From the NCBI GenBank assembly GCA_002424095.1, contig DIPL01000020.1, positions 10,189 to 65,807 on the forward strand: 55,619 nt of DNA. Reading direction: 5' to 3'. Positions 41,403-49,391 of the stretch are shown one piece after another (position 1 is the stretch's first letter; the number at the start of each line of letters is the position of its first letter). The stretch is from Christensenella sp. UBA5489 (GTDB taxonomy: Bacteria; Bacillota; Clostridia; Christensenellales; UBA1242). The notes under the pieces are model-generated. The model did not search any database. It saw only the letters and a program-made list of their open reading frames with translations, and was not told where the DNA came from. Position numbers and translations under genes: made by a program.

Positions 41403-43703
41403 ATGCGAAGAAATTTGAGTCAGCATAGAAAAAACATTCTTGAAATCACTAAATATTTTTGCTTTTTTCTAGCATTTTATATTATGACAAAAGCAGGAAT
41501 TTATCAAACTTTTTATCCCTTTGCTTTTGGTCTTTTTTTTGCACTCATCTGGTGTAATCAAAAAGTTCAGTATTTGTCGCCATTATACATACTTGCGTGT
41601 CTGCTTTCTGATTCGTCGGTTTTAAATATAATAAATGTTTTATTTACAGTTTCAATTGTGCTTATGTTATGTTTTATTCATATAAAACTTAAAAAGCCAA
41701 TAAAAATTCCTTTGTTTTGTTTTTATGCCGTGCTTTCACAAGTCGCTTATGTATTCCTACAAATATATTATAACGGAATTATTTTAGAGCCTTTATTGAC
41801 CGTTATTCTTGGAGTTGTTTTTATGCTTGCGTGCAAGCAAATTTTTCAAGTTGTTCTTGTGCGTGGACTTGTATATCGTCTTAATTTAACTGAAATTATA
41901 AGTGCCCTTGCTGTTCTTTGTGCACTTTCTTGCGGACTTTATACTTTTAATATATATGGATTTGAAATTATTAAACTTTTCGCTATGGTTGCAATTTTGC
42001 TTTCAGTTTATGTTTTTAATGTTTCAGGTTGTTTGCTTGTCGGTAGTGTAATCGGACTTGGTGGCTTGTTTTCGGCAGGTGATACATCTTTAATTGCTCC
42101 ACTGATTATTTGGGCACTTGTCGTTTGTGCATTTAAGGCAAATAACCGCTTTTTGCCCGTGTTTTCATTGCTTTTAGTTGAAGCTGTGCTTGGATTTTTT
42201 ATAAATGTTTACTATACCTATACTTATATTTCATTTTTATCAGTCGCCGTTGGTGCTCTTATTTTCCTTTGTATCCCATCTCAAATTTTGGGTAAACTTT
42301 CAGATTTCTTTAATGTCGGAGAACGCAATCTTGCGATGAGAAATGTTGTGAACCATAGTCGTGAAAGTCTTTGTCGTCGCCTTTATGATTTAAGCGAAGT
42401 CTTTGGAGAAATGGATTATGTTTTTCGCTCAATGATAAAGGGCGGAATGACAAAAGAAGAAGTGCGGAATTTTCTAATAGGCGAAGTTAAAGAAAAAGTT
42501 TGTGCAGATTGTGCGGAAAAAAATATGTGTCATAGAATGTGCCTAAGCGAAACCAGTAATGTTTTTGAAAATTTAATTTCAGCAGCACTTGAACGTGGAA
42601 AAACATCGCTTTTAGATGTTCCGCCATTTCTAACAACACGTTGTTCACGTGTTAGTAATCTTGTTGGAATAATCAATCAACTTTGCTCGCAATATCGACA
42701 ATATGCAGGGGTTATGAATAATCTTGATGCAAGCAGAGTGCTGATTGCAGAACAACTTTTTGGTGTTTCTCAAATTATGAAAAATCTTGCGAGCGAAGTC
42801 AAACGGAATGTATCGCTTGACAAAACACGAGAAACTTCAATTATAAACGAACTTTCATATAACAATATAATTTGTTCAGATGCAGTTATATACGAACAAA
42901 ACGCTGATGTTGTAAGTGCAAATTTAATTGTTAGAAAAGAAGACAGTTTGAAATCAAAAATTCCTTCAATTGTCAGTAAAATATGTAAAAATAAAATGAT
43001 GATTGTCGGAGATGAGCCATCAAGTAAATCAGGTTGGAATACAATCAACTTGCAAACTGCACCAAAATATGATGTCGCTTTTGGCACAGCCAGTTGTCCA
43101 AAAGACGGTTCTAAAATAAGTGGCGATTGCTACTCCGTTATACGTATTGAACACGACAAATTTTTACTTGCACTTTGTGATGGAATGGGTAGTGGCGAAA
43201 AAGCAGAAAAAACCAGCAGTCTTGCAATTGGACTTGTCGAAAATTTTTATAAGGCAGGGTTTGATAATGATATAATTTTATCTAGCATAAACAAACTTCT
43301 CAGTTTAAATAAAGAAGAAATTTTTTCAGCACTTGATGTTTGCGTTGTTAATATAAGACAAGGCACAGCAGATTTTATTAAAATGGGTGCGCCAAACAGT
43401 TATATAAAACATATAAGCACAATTGAACCTATCATCGGCGGAGCGTTACCACTTGGCATTGTGCAAGATACGCAACCTGTTATAATTAAGCAAGTTTTAA
43501 GTGCCGGAGATATGGTTTTTCTTTTCACTGATGGCATTTCGGAAAGTTTCGAAAAAGAAGAAGATTTAGAAAACTATATCAACAATTTAACAGGATTAAA
43601 TCCTCAAATTTTAGCAGAACAATTAATCGAAAAAGCAATTGAAAATGACAGTGGTGCAAGAGATGATATGACAGTTATTGTCGCCAAAATCTTTAATTTA
43701 TAA
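41403..43703 (+). CDS. spoIIE: stage II sporulation protein E phosphatase
   Basis: SpoIIE is a PP2C-type phosphatase that acts on SpoIIAA to release sigma-F in the forespore and also binds the polar septum. The 766-residue protein has about ten N-terminal membrane segments (to about residue 300), a regulatory middle region and a C-terminal PP2C domain. That domain has the metal-binding LCDGMGSGEKAEKTS (Asp593) and a later FTDGISESF. A CADC..NMCHRMC cysteine cluster lies in the middle, near residue 365. GAGG is eight bases before the ATG. With the 0A box upstream it indicates a sporulation pathway in this organism or its recent ancestor. Confidence 0.93.
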   Translation: MRRNLSQHRKNILEITKYFCFFLAFYIMTKAGIYQTFYPFAFGLFFALIWCNQKVQYLSPLYILACLLSDSSVLNIINVLFTVSIVLMLCFIHIKLKKPIKIPLFCFYAVLSQVAYVFLQIYYNGIILEPLLTVILGVVFMLACKQIFQVVLVRGLVYRLNLTEIISALAVLCALSCGLYTFNIYGFEIIKLFAMVAILLSVYVFNVSGCLLVGSVIGLGGLFSAGDTSLIAPLIIWALVVCAFKANNRFLPVFSLLLVEAVLGFFINVYYTYTYISFLSVAVGALIFLCIPSQILGKLSDFFNVGERNLAMRNVVNHSRESLCRRLYDLSEVFGEMDYVFRSMIKGGMTKEEVRNFLIGEVKEKVCADCAEKNMCHRMCLSETSNVFENLISAALERGKTSLLDVPPFLTTRCSRVSNLVGIINQLCSQYRQYAGVMNNLDASRVLIAEQLFGVSQIMKNLASEVKRNVSLDKTRETSIINELSYNNIICSDAVIYEQNADVVSANLIVRKEDSLKSKIPSIVSKICKNKMMIVGDEPSSKSGWNTINLQTAPKYDVAFGTASCPKDGSKISGDCYSVIRIEHDKFLLALCDGMGSGEKAEKTSSLAIGLVENFYKAGFDNDIILSSINKLLSLNKEEIFSALDVCVVNIRQGTADFIKMGAPNSYIKHISTIEPIIGGALPLGIVQDTQPVIIKQVLSAGDMVFLFTDGISESFEKEEDLENYINNLTGLNPQILAEQLIEKAIENDSGARDDMTVIVAKIFNL

Positions 43704-43945
43704 TTTGTTAATTTAATTTTAATTTATTTATTTATTAATATTCACTTAATTATTAATTATTTTATTATTTTATTATTATTATTTTATTATTATTGTTTTA
43801 TTATTATTGTTTTATTAATTTAATTGATTTTTAATTATTTTTATTATTCAATTGTTTAATTTATTTATATTTAATTATTTTTATTATTCAATTGTTTAAT
43901 TTATTTTATTTAATTATTTAATTTCTTTTTTTACTTTTAACTTGA
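43704..43945. repeat. AT-only low-complexity block with tandem repeats
   Basis: This intergenic stretch is almost all A and T, built of TTATTATTATT-type runs, including two copies of a 14-base TTATTATTATTGTT-like unit near 43785-43812. At 43831-43910 a 40-base unit is repeated twice in direct orientation with differences only at its end. It separates the convergent spoIIE and ComEC-like genes. No gene is seen. Confidence 0.7.
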
Positions 43946-45130
43946 TTACACAATTTCTCTTTTAGGTGGTATTTTGACACAAAAGCAAACAACTATAATC
44001 GCAAGTTGAAAATTTGCATATATTATCCAATAAGAATAATTCGAAAAGTTCAAGTCAATTGATTGATTGAAATAGTCTAAATTTCCGTTTTCGCTAACGT
44101 GAAAAATCACACTGCCAAGTTCATCAGTTCTTAAAATTTTTTGAGATTCAACACCACTTGCTACAAGTCTTTCCAAAACGTGTTGCGATGGCAAATTATA
44201 ACTGTTATTTTCGCCAACAGAAATGACTGCGAATTCAGCGGAAACGTTGCTTAAAAAATTTTCTATTGATGATGAATTACTGCCGTGATGAGCGACATCC
44301 AAAACATTAGCATTTAATTCATTTATCGAAACTGAAAGAGCCTCGTTTTCGCCCTTTTCAGTTGCATCTCCTGTAAATAAAAACTTAACTTCTTCACCTA
44401 AATTAGAATATGTAAACATAATAATCGGAGAATAACTGTTTGATTCGCTATATGATTGTTCAAGCGGAGTTATAAATTCAAATATATAATTCTCGCCTTC
44501 AATTTTTTCACCTGCGAAATTATACATAACTCCACAATTCTCATTGCCTACCGCATCAACAAATTCATTAAATAATACTGAATCTTTAATTTGTTTTTCA
44601 TCGTCGATTTCTAGTACTTCTGCTTCATCTGGCGTGAAAATCTTTGGACGATAGCAATTTTTTATTTCATAATTTGCAAAAAGTCTTTCACTATTGCCAA
44701 TATGATCGCTGTCAGTATGTGAAAGAATAAAATAGTCAAAAGTATTTTCGCTAAAATTTTGTTCCGCAAAGAAATATTGCTCTAAATATCCGAAAAATTT
44801 CTGATCTTCGCTTTTTTGTCCACAATCAATTAAAAATGTTTTATTATCATCTGTCCTAATTGCAACTGCCTTACCTTGTCCGACATCAATAAAATGAACA
44901 TAAACACCATTTTCATAAGTTACGGTCGGCGAAAAATTTATAAACTCTTCAATTTGGCTTTTAAAAAAATAAGTACCTGCCAAACAAATTGATAAAACAA
45001 GCGCAACCAAAACTCTTAATTTTAAATTATATTTTTTAAATCGGTCTTTGTGCTGTCTTTGTTTTGCCGTAGCATATAGTTTCTTAAACTTTTGAGAATA
45101 TCTTGAATTTGTTTTAATATCTTTTTTCAT
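43946..45130 (-). CDS. ComEC C-terminal-like metallo-beta-lactamase hydrolase
   Basis: A 394-residue protein with a transmembrane helix near residues 28-45, an MBL-fold domain and a second hydrophobic segment near residues 367-386. The domain begins VYVHFIDVGQGKAVAI, has the metal motif SHTDSDHIGN near residue 135, FTGDAT and DVAHHGS. This is the ComEC/Rec2 hydrolase type without the competence channel. The first helix should export the domain, so it would be an extracellular or periplasm-side nuclease-like enzyme; activity is not shown. It starts 18 bases after the patatin gene ends, with only weak purine-rich bases as ribosome site. Confidence 0.82.
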   Translation of the reverse strand: MKKDIKTNSRYSQKFKKLYATAKQRQHKDRFKKYNLKLRVLVALVLSICLAGTYFFKSQIEEFINFSPTVTYENGVYVHFIDVGQGKAVAIRTDDNKTFLIDCGQKSEDQKFFGYLEQYFFAEQNFSENTFDYFILSHTDSDHIGNSERLFANYEIKNCYRPKIFTPDEAEVLEIDDEKQIKDSVLFNEFVDAVGNENCGVMYNFAGEKIEGENYIFEFITPLEQSYSESNSYSPIIMFTYSNLGEEVKFLFTGDATEKGENEALSVSINELNANVLDVAHHGSNSSSIENFLSNVSAEFAVISVGENNSYNLPSQHVLERLVASGVESQKILRTDELGSVIFHVSENGNLDYFNQSIDLNFSNYSYWIIYANFQLAIIVVCFCVKIPPKREIV

Positions 45131-45148
45131 CGTAAAACTTTTTTCTTT

Positions 45149-45997
45149 TTAATAAAATACAGGTTTATCTAATTGGTTTTTAAACTTAATTTTCTTTCCT
45201 TTTGATTTTGGTCTGCTTTTGAAAATTTTTATTATATCATCAATTTTATTAAGAGTTTCTCGATAGCCTTCTTCAATCATATCTAAAAATCCATCAGTGC
45301 TTGTTGCTTTAAAACGCTTCGTTTCAGGTTTAAGTAATACATCACTATACATATAACCTTTTGCAACGTTACTTTCCATTAAAATTCGAATTGAGCAGGA
45401 AATAACATCTAAAAGTTTTGTGCTTTCAGTGCCATAAACTCTCGACTTATTAACATCAATTCCGACAACATAGTCGCAATCAAAAAGTTTCGGAATATCA
45501 GCAGGTAAAGTATTTCGAAGTCCACCATCGCATAAGTGCATTTGATTAAATTCAACAGGATAAAAAACTCCTGGCACACAACAACTTCCTGCAACTGCTT
45601 TCGCTAAATTTCCTCTTGTTATGCAAATTTCATTTGTGGATTTAATATCAACCGCAACTGCTGAAAATGGAATTTTTAATTCTTCAATATTAATATCACC
45701 TAATTGTTCAATTATGATATTTTCAATTCCATCAGTTTTAGATGGAACAAAAACCAGTTTGCTTGTTCGAATATTTTTAAGGTCTAAAAAACGAGCAACT
45801 TTAAAAAAGTCGTCATAAGTGAAACCTGCACAATAAAGAGCGCCAATCAAACTTCCAACACTTGTTCCGCAAACATAATCAAATTTAAGCCCGAATTCTT
45901 CGAAAGCCTTAATTGCTCCTAAGTGTGCAAAACCACGTGCCCCGCCGCCGCCAAGTGCCAATCCAATTTTCGCTTTCCTGTTTGAGAACAAGCCCAT
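45149..45997 (-). CDS. patatin-like phospholipase (RssA/YchK type)
   Basis: A 282-residue bacterial patatin. The oxyanion loop GGGGARG is at residues 16-22, the nucleophile Ser46 in GTSVGS, and the catalytic Asp157 in CDGGLRN, giving the Ser-Asp dyad. Such enzymes hydrolyse acyl chains from lipids. There is no signal peptide, so it is cytoplasmic. AAGGAG precedes the ATG. It is co-directional with the ComEC-like gene, 18 bases apart, and has a 16-base palindrome about 45 bases before its start. Confidence 0.92.
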   Translation of the reverse strand: MGLFSNRKAKIGLALGGGGARGFAHLGAIKAFEEFGLKFDYVCGTSVGSLIGALYCAGFTYDDFFKVARFLDLKNIRTSKLVFVPSKTDGIENIIIEQLGDINIEELKIPFSAVAVDIKSTNEICITRGNLAKAVAGSCCVPGVFYPVEFNQMHLCDGGLRNTLPADIPKLFDCDYVVGIDVNKSRVYGTESTKLLDVISCSIRILMESNVAKGYMYSDVLLKPETKRFKATSTDGFLDMIEEGYRETLNKIDDIIKIFKSRPKSKGKKIKFKNQLDKPVFY

Positions 45998-46041
45998 TCG
46001 CCACTCCTTATTTAGATTTCTTTTCTTTATTTATTAATAAT

Positions 46042-46057
46042 ATGTATTATAATACAT
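46042..46057. promoter_or_regulatory. perfect 16-base palindrome upstream of patatin gene
   Basis: ATGTATTATAATACAT reads the same on both strands and contains TATAAT on both. It probably combines the -10 of the patatin promoter with an operator. No clear -35 is seen at 17 bases. Confidence 0.4.
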
Positions 46058-46076
46058 TTTCAAAAAAGATGCTATT

Positions 46077-46118
46077 AAAAAATAAACTTTATTACTTCAA
46101 TAATAAAGTTTATTTTTT
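46077..46118 (-). terminator. strong terminator after the 46155-46943 gene
   Basis: An 18-bp perfect inverted repeat with loop CTTCAA, with A-run on one side and T-run on the other. It lies 37 bases after the end of the membrane-protein gene and can stop transcription from either side. Confidence 0.75.
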
Positions 46119-46154
46119 ATTTGATTTTATATTTTTTATTTTGAAAAATTCGTA

Positions 46155-46943
46155 TTATTTTTCTTCTTCGTATTCTCCGTCATTTTCGAAAATTTCAGAA
46201 TTCTCTCTTTTTTCGTCCAATTTATTTTGAGTGGCTTTTGGTTTGCCAAACATTATGCTTTTAGTTGACTGCTTCGCTGTCTGCACTTGTTTTGAAGTTA
46301 TGTCATCTGGACGTACCGTGAAAAATCCTTCCAAAAAAAATAAGATAATGCCAAAGAGAAGTGCCACTAAAAATGATATAAGCAAACTCAGTAAAATGTC
46401 TCCGAAAGCAAATATGCCCGCTTGTGATGCAATATTAAAAATGAAAATTGCCGCAAACATTGCACCTAAAAGCGATATAAAACTTTTAAACGTAAAGTCT
46501 TTAACAAAGTTTGTTTTCGTATCAATTAAAAAGCCAACTGTTATTGCCACTAGAAAAGCACCGAGAACTATTAACATAGGTGCTAAGGCAAAATTAAATG
46601 CAAATGTGAAATTGTTAAAACTGTAACTATAGTAAAGCATTGCAGTCAACCCTAATGCAACCATGAAACAACCGCTTATCACAATCAGTTTTAAAACTTC
46701 TTTAAATGCGTATTTTTTATAAAAAATGTAAAATATAAAAATCGCCGTAAATAAATGTATTAAAGCGACAGGTACTGCAACCCCGAAAACATTCGCCGAA
46801 CCAATTGAATAAGCAATCGTTAAACTCAAAGCAAATTGCAACATAGCAAAACAATAAATTCCTATTTTACCAAAGAATTTTGCACTAAGCCATAGTAGTA
46901 GCCCGCTTGAAACTGCGGAAAACAGTAATATACTCCAATTCAT
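46155..46943 (-). CDS. polytopic membrane protein of unknown function
   Basis: A 262-residue protein with about seven hydrophobic segments through residue 208 and a hydrophilic C-terminal tail of about 50 residues that ends in an acidic run (ENDGEYEEEK). I do not recognise the family with confidence. It has some look of small substrate-specific transport components of the VUT type, but no diagnostic motif is seen. AAAGGGG precedes the ATG. It is monocistronic, with its own promoter and terminator. Confidence 0.7.
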   Translation of the reverse strand: MNWSILLFSAVSSGLLLWLSAKFFGKIGIYCFAMLQFALSLTIAYSIGSANVFGVAVPVALIHLFTAIFIFYIFYKKYAFKEVLKLIVISGCFMVALGLTAMLYYSYSFNNFTFAFNFALAPMLIVLGAFLVAITVGFLIDTKTNFVKDFTFKSFISLLGAMFAAIFIFNIASQAGIFAFGDILLSLLISFLVALLFGIILFFLEGFFTVRPDDITSKQVQTAKQSTKSIMFGKPKATQNKLDEKRENSEIFENDGEYEEEK

Positions 46944-47042
46944 TAAATTTTCCCCTTTATTTTTTGATTTTAGGTATTTTATGTGATGTGCTTATATATG
47001 AAAAGCAGGTCATAAATGTTATAAAATTATAAATTTTTTAAA

Positions 47043-47071
47043 ATTATAGTACAAACTTGTTGAATTTACAA
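47043..47071 (-). promoter_or_regulatory. promoter of the polytopic membrane protein
   Basis: On the minus strand TTGTAA (47066-47071), 17 bases and a perfect TATAAT (47043-47048). The leader is about 95 bases with no recognised riboswitch. Confidence 0.6.
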
Positions 47072-47140
47072 GGGTTTTTCACAAACAAATTATTACCTAT
47101 TTATCTTTAATCTCTTATTATTTCCTTATTATAGGAAAAT

Positions 47141-47161
47141 AAAACATTTCTTTAAAGAAAT
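47141..47161 (-). terminator. possible terminator of metallophosphoesterase gene
   Basis: The palindrome ATTTCTTTAAAGAAAT (47146-47161) begins 13 bases after the gene's stop. On the minus strand it is followed by GTTTTATTTT. Confidence 0.4.
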
Positions 47162-47173
47162 TTCAGTTTGAGT

Positions 47174-48328
47174 TCAATTGTTTTCTAAATCAGGCAAATA
47201 AATTTGAAGAATATCAATTTCATCGCTCTGCGGTTTTAATGTTATTATTTGTCCGCCCATTAATTCTTCACCTTCGAAAAATTGAAGATAGGCATTATAA
47301 TCAAGTGTTGGACAAAAAGATAAGAGGACATCTTGATATAAAATCCCAAAAGTATTTCTATGGTCATGTCCGCAAAAAATTGCAAAAGTGCTTCGCATTT
47401 CTTTGACTGCTTCAAAAAATTTACACTGTGGATTTATCGTTGAAATGCTTTCAGTGCATACTCCATATAAAATTTTCTCGCTATCATTGTCAATTGCAAG
47501 TTGATATTCATATAAAGGAATATGCATAAAAACAACTGATGGAATGGCTTCACCGTATGCAATACCTGCTTCATTATTTAAAGAATAAATACTTTCTTTG
47601 TACCAATCAATTTGGTCTTGTTGAATATCTCGCTCGCTCGAATCTATGAAGAAAAGTGCTTGACTGAGAGTTCCATTATTATTTAATAATTTAATTATAT
47701 AATTTCCTTCGCCAGAAATATCTTTTCCGCCCTTATATAACGAATACTTTAACTTTGGATTTGAAAAATAATCGGAAAGTTCCTTTTTATTTAATTTTGA
47801 CAAACTTTCAGCATCGTGATTTCCAAAAACAAAAGCGTATGGAATTGTCATTTTTTCAAATATTGATAAAAATGCACGTGACTGAGTTTCGTTATCTGTG
47901 CAGTATGAGCGGTATATGAACGGAAATACCATATCGCCTGTTATCACAATTAAATCAGGTCTCGCATTATCTACAACCTTGACAAGTGATTGAACTGTTT
48001 GAATATCTCTGCTCTTTGTAAAATAGGAACAACTTAAATGCAAGTCGGAAAGTTGCAAAATGACAAAATCAGCATTAGTTTCGTCATTTGTTATTGTCGT
48101 AATACCCTTTGCATCTTTGCCTATTTCAAGGTTTCTATGCGGAATTGGTTGTATATTATCAATAACTGAAAAGACAGAGGTGCTTCCTGAAATTACAAAG
48201 GGCGTAAAAAAAGCAAAGATAATACAAATTGCTAAAATAGGAATTATAATGGCTTTTGCCGCTGTTGATTTAAACACATTAAATTTTTCGTTTTTTTGCA
48301 ACACATTTGTATTACTCATAGTGTTCAT
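47174..48328 (-). CDS. membrane-anchored calcineurin-type metallophosphoesterase
   Basis: A 384-residue protein with one N-terminal hydrophobic segment (about residues 24-48) that should place the enzyme domain outside the cell. All five metallophosphoesterase motifs are visible: LSDLHLS, TGDMVF, FGNHDA, MHIPLYEY and GHDHRN. The family includes phosphodiesterases and purple acid phosphatase relatives; the substrate is unknown. AAAGGA precedes the ATG. It is divergent from a second, cytoplasmic metallophosphoesterase gene. Confidence 0.85.
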   Translation of the reverse strand: MNTMSNTNVLQKNEKFNVFKSTAAKAIIIPILAICIIFAFFTPFVISGSTSVFSVIDNIQPIPHRNLEIGKDAKGITTITNDETNADFVILQLSDLHLSCSYFTKSRDIQTVQSLVKVVDNARPDLIVITGDMVFPFIYRSYCTDNETQSRAFLSIFEKMTIPYAFVFGNHDAESLSKLNKKELSDYFSNPKLKYSLYKGGKDISGEGNYIIKLLNNNGTLSQALFFIDSSERDIQQDQIDWYKESIYSLNNEAGIAYGEAIPSVVFMHIPLYEYQLAIDNDSEKILYGVCTESISTINPQCKFFEAVKEMRSTFAIFCGHDHRNTFGILYQDVLLSFCPTLDYNAYLQFFEGEELMGGQIITLKPQSDEIDILQIYLPDLENN

Positions 48329-48432
48329 ATTTTTATCCTTTAAAAATTCTTGTTTTTATTTTATAATAATAACATATTTCACTGAAAAAATATATAAAAT
48401 TTAATGTTTTATTAAAAAATTTTCAACGCAAG

Positions 48433-48461
48433 TTGACATTAGATTATATAAATGTTAATAT
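48433..48461 (+). promoter_or_regulatory. promoter of cytoplasmic metallophosphoesterase, probably leaderless
   Basis: A perfect TTGACA (48433-48438), 17 bases and TAATAT (48456-48461). The chosen ATG begins five bases after the -10 and has no Shine-Dalgarno site. Confidence 0.5.
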
Positions 48462-48466
48462 TTTTT

Positions 48467-49171
48467 ATGAAAATTTACGCAATAAGCGACTTGCATTTGT
48501 CTTTCGCCGTTAATAAACCTATGGATATCTTCGGTGAAATTTGGGACGATTATTTAACAAAAATTACAACAGACTGGAATACGAAAGTTTGTGATGATGA
48601 TATTGTTTTAATTGCGGGAGATATAAGTTGGGCAATGCGTGCAAAAGAAGTATCTCCTGATTTAGACTTTATTTCAAAATTAAACGGAAAGAAAATTATG
48701 ATTCGTGGAAATCACGATTATTGGTGGACAACAATTTCTGCCGTAAGACGAATTCTTCCAAAAAACATTTACGCCATTCAAAACGATGCTTTAAAATTCG
48801 GTGATTATATTTTTTGCGGAACACGTGGTTGGACAGTCTCCGAAACAGGAGTTTTTGAAACCGAGCATGACCACAAAATTTTCAATAGCGAAATTGTGCG
48901 TCTTGAACTAACTCTTTCAGCAGCAAAAAAACTTCAAAAAAATAATGAAAAGATAATATGTATGATACATTTTCCTCCAATGAACAGCAAAAAAGAACCT
49001 AGCGAATTCACAAATTTAATTGAAAAATACGGCGTTATCAAAGTTGTTTACGGGCATCTGCATAAAAATAAGAAAAGTTTTTCATCGCCGTTATATTATA
49101 TTCAAAATGGCGTGGAATATTATTTAACTTCTTGCGATATGTTGAACTTCGAACTTGTTTCAATAGTTTAA
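48467..49171 (+). CDS. cytoplasmic metallophosphoesterase (COG1768-like)
   Basis: A 234-residue enzyme with all metal-binding motifs: ISDLHLSF, AGDISWAM, RGNHDYWW, IHFPPMN and YGHLHK. The GDISWAM and NHDYWW wording is typical of the predicted phosphohydrolase group COG1768. It has no signal peptide. I start at 48467 because the protein then begins K-I-Y-A-I-S-D as homologues do, and the promoter would start transcription there. An ATG five codons upstream would fall inside the -10. Substrate unknown. Confidence 0.87.
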   Translation: MKIYAISDLHLSFAVNKPMDIFGEIWDDYLTKITTDWNTKVCDDDIVLIAGDISWAMRAKEVSPDLDFISKLNGKKIMIRGNHDYWWTTISAVRRILPKNIYAIQNDALKFGDYIFCGTRGWTVSETGVFETEHDHKIFNSEIVRLELTLSAAKKLQKNNEKIICMIHFPPMNSKKEPSEFTNLIEKYGVIKVVYGHLHKNKKSFSSPLYYIQNGVEYYLTSCDMLNFELVSIV

Positions 49172-49313
49172 AATTACCTTGATTTAAAAAAATACCTAAG
49201 ATTTTTGGGAGATTTTGCATTATTCACTAAATTTTGCATAATGATAATATTAGTCTTAAATCAGTATTTAAAGTAGTTTTATATAAAAAAACATAAAAAT
49301 CTTTTAAATAAGA

Positions 49314-49342
49314 TTTACATTGTGGCACTTAATAATTAAATT
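49314..49342 (+). promoter_or_regulatory. possible promoter of the P-type ATPase
   Basis: TTTACA (49314-49319), 17 bases and TAAATT (49337-49342). The -10 is only a partial match. Upstream, CATTAT and ATAATG form a spaced inverted repeat near 49220-49245. Confidence 0.35.
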
Positions 49343-49391
49343 ATTTATATTGCAAATATTTCGCAATTTAAGTTTGGGGAAATAAAAAAAT

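Noticed and set aside
43704..43945. CRISPR-like or origin-like array in the AT block
   Set aside because: The repeat has only two adjacent copies with no unique spacers, and there are no DnaA-type boxes or neighbouring cas or replication genes.
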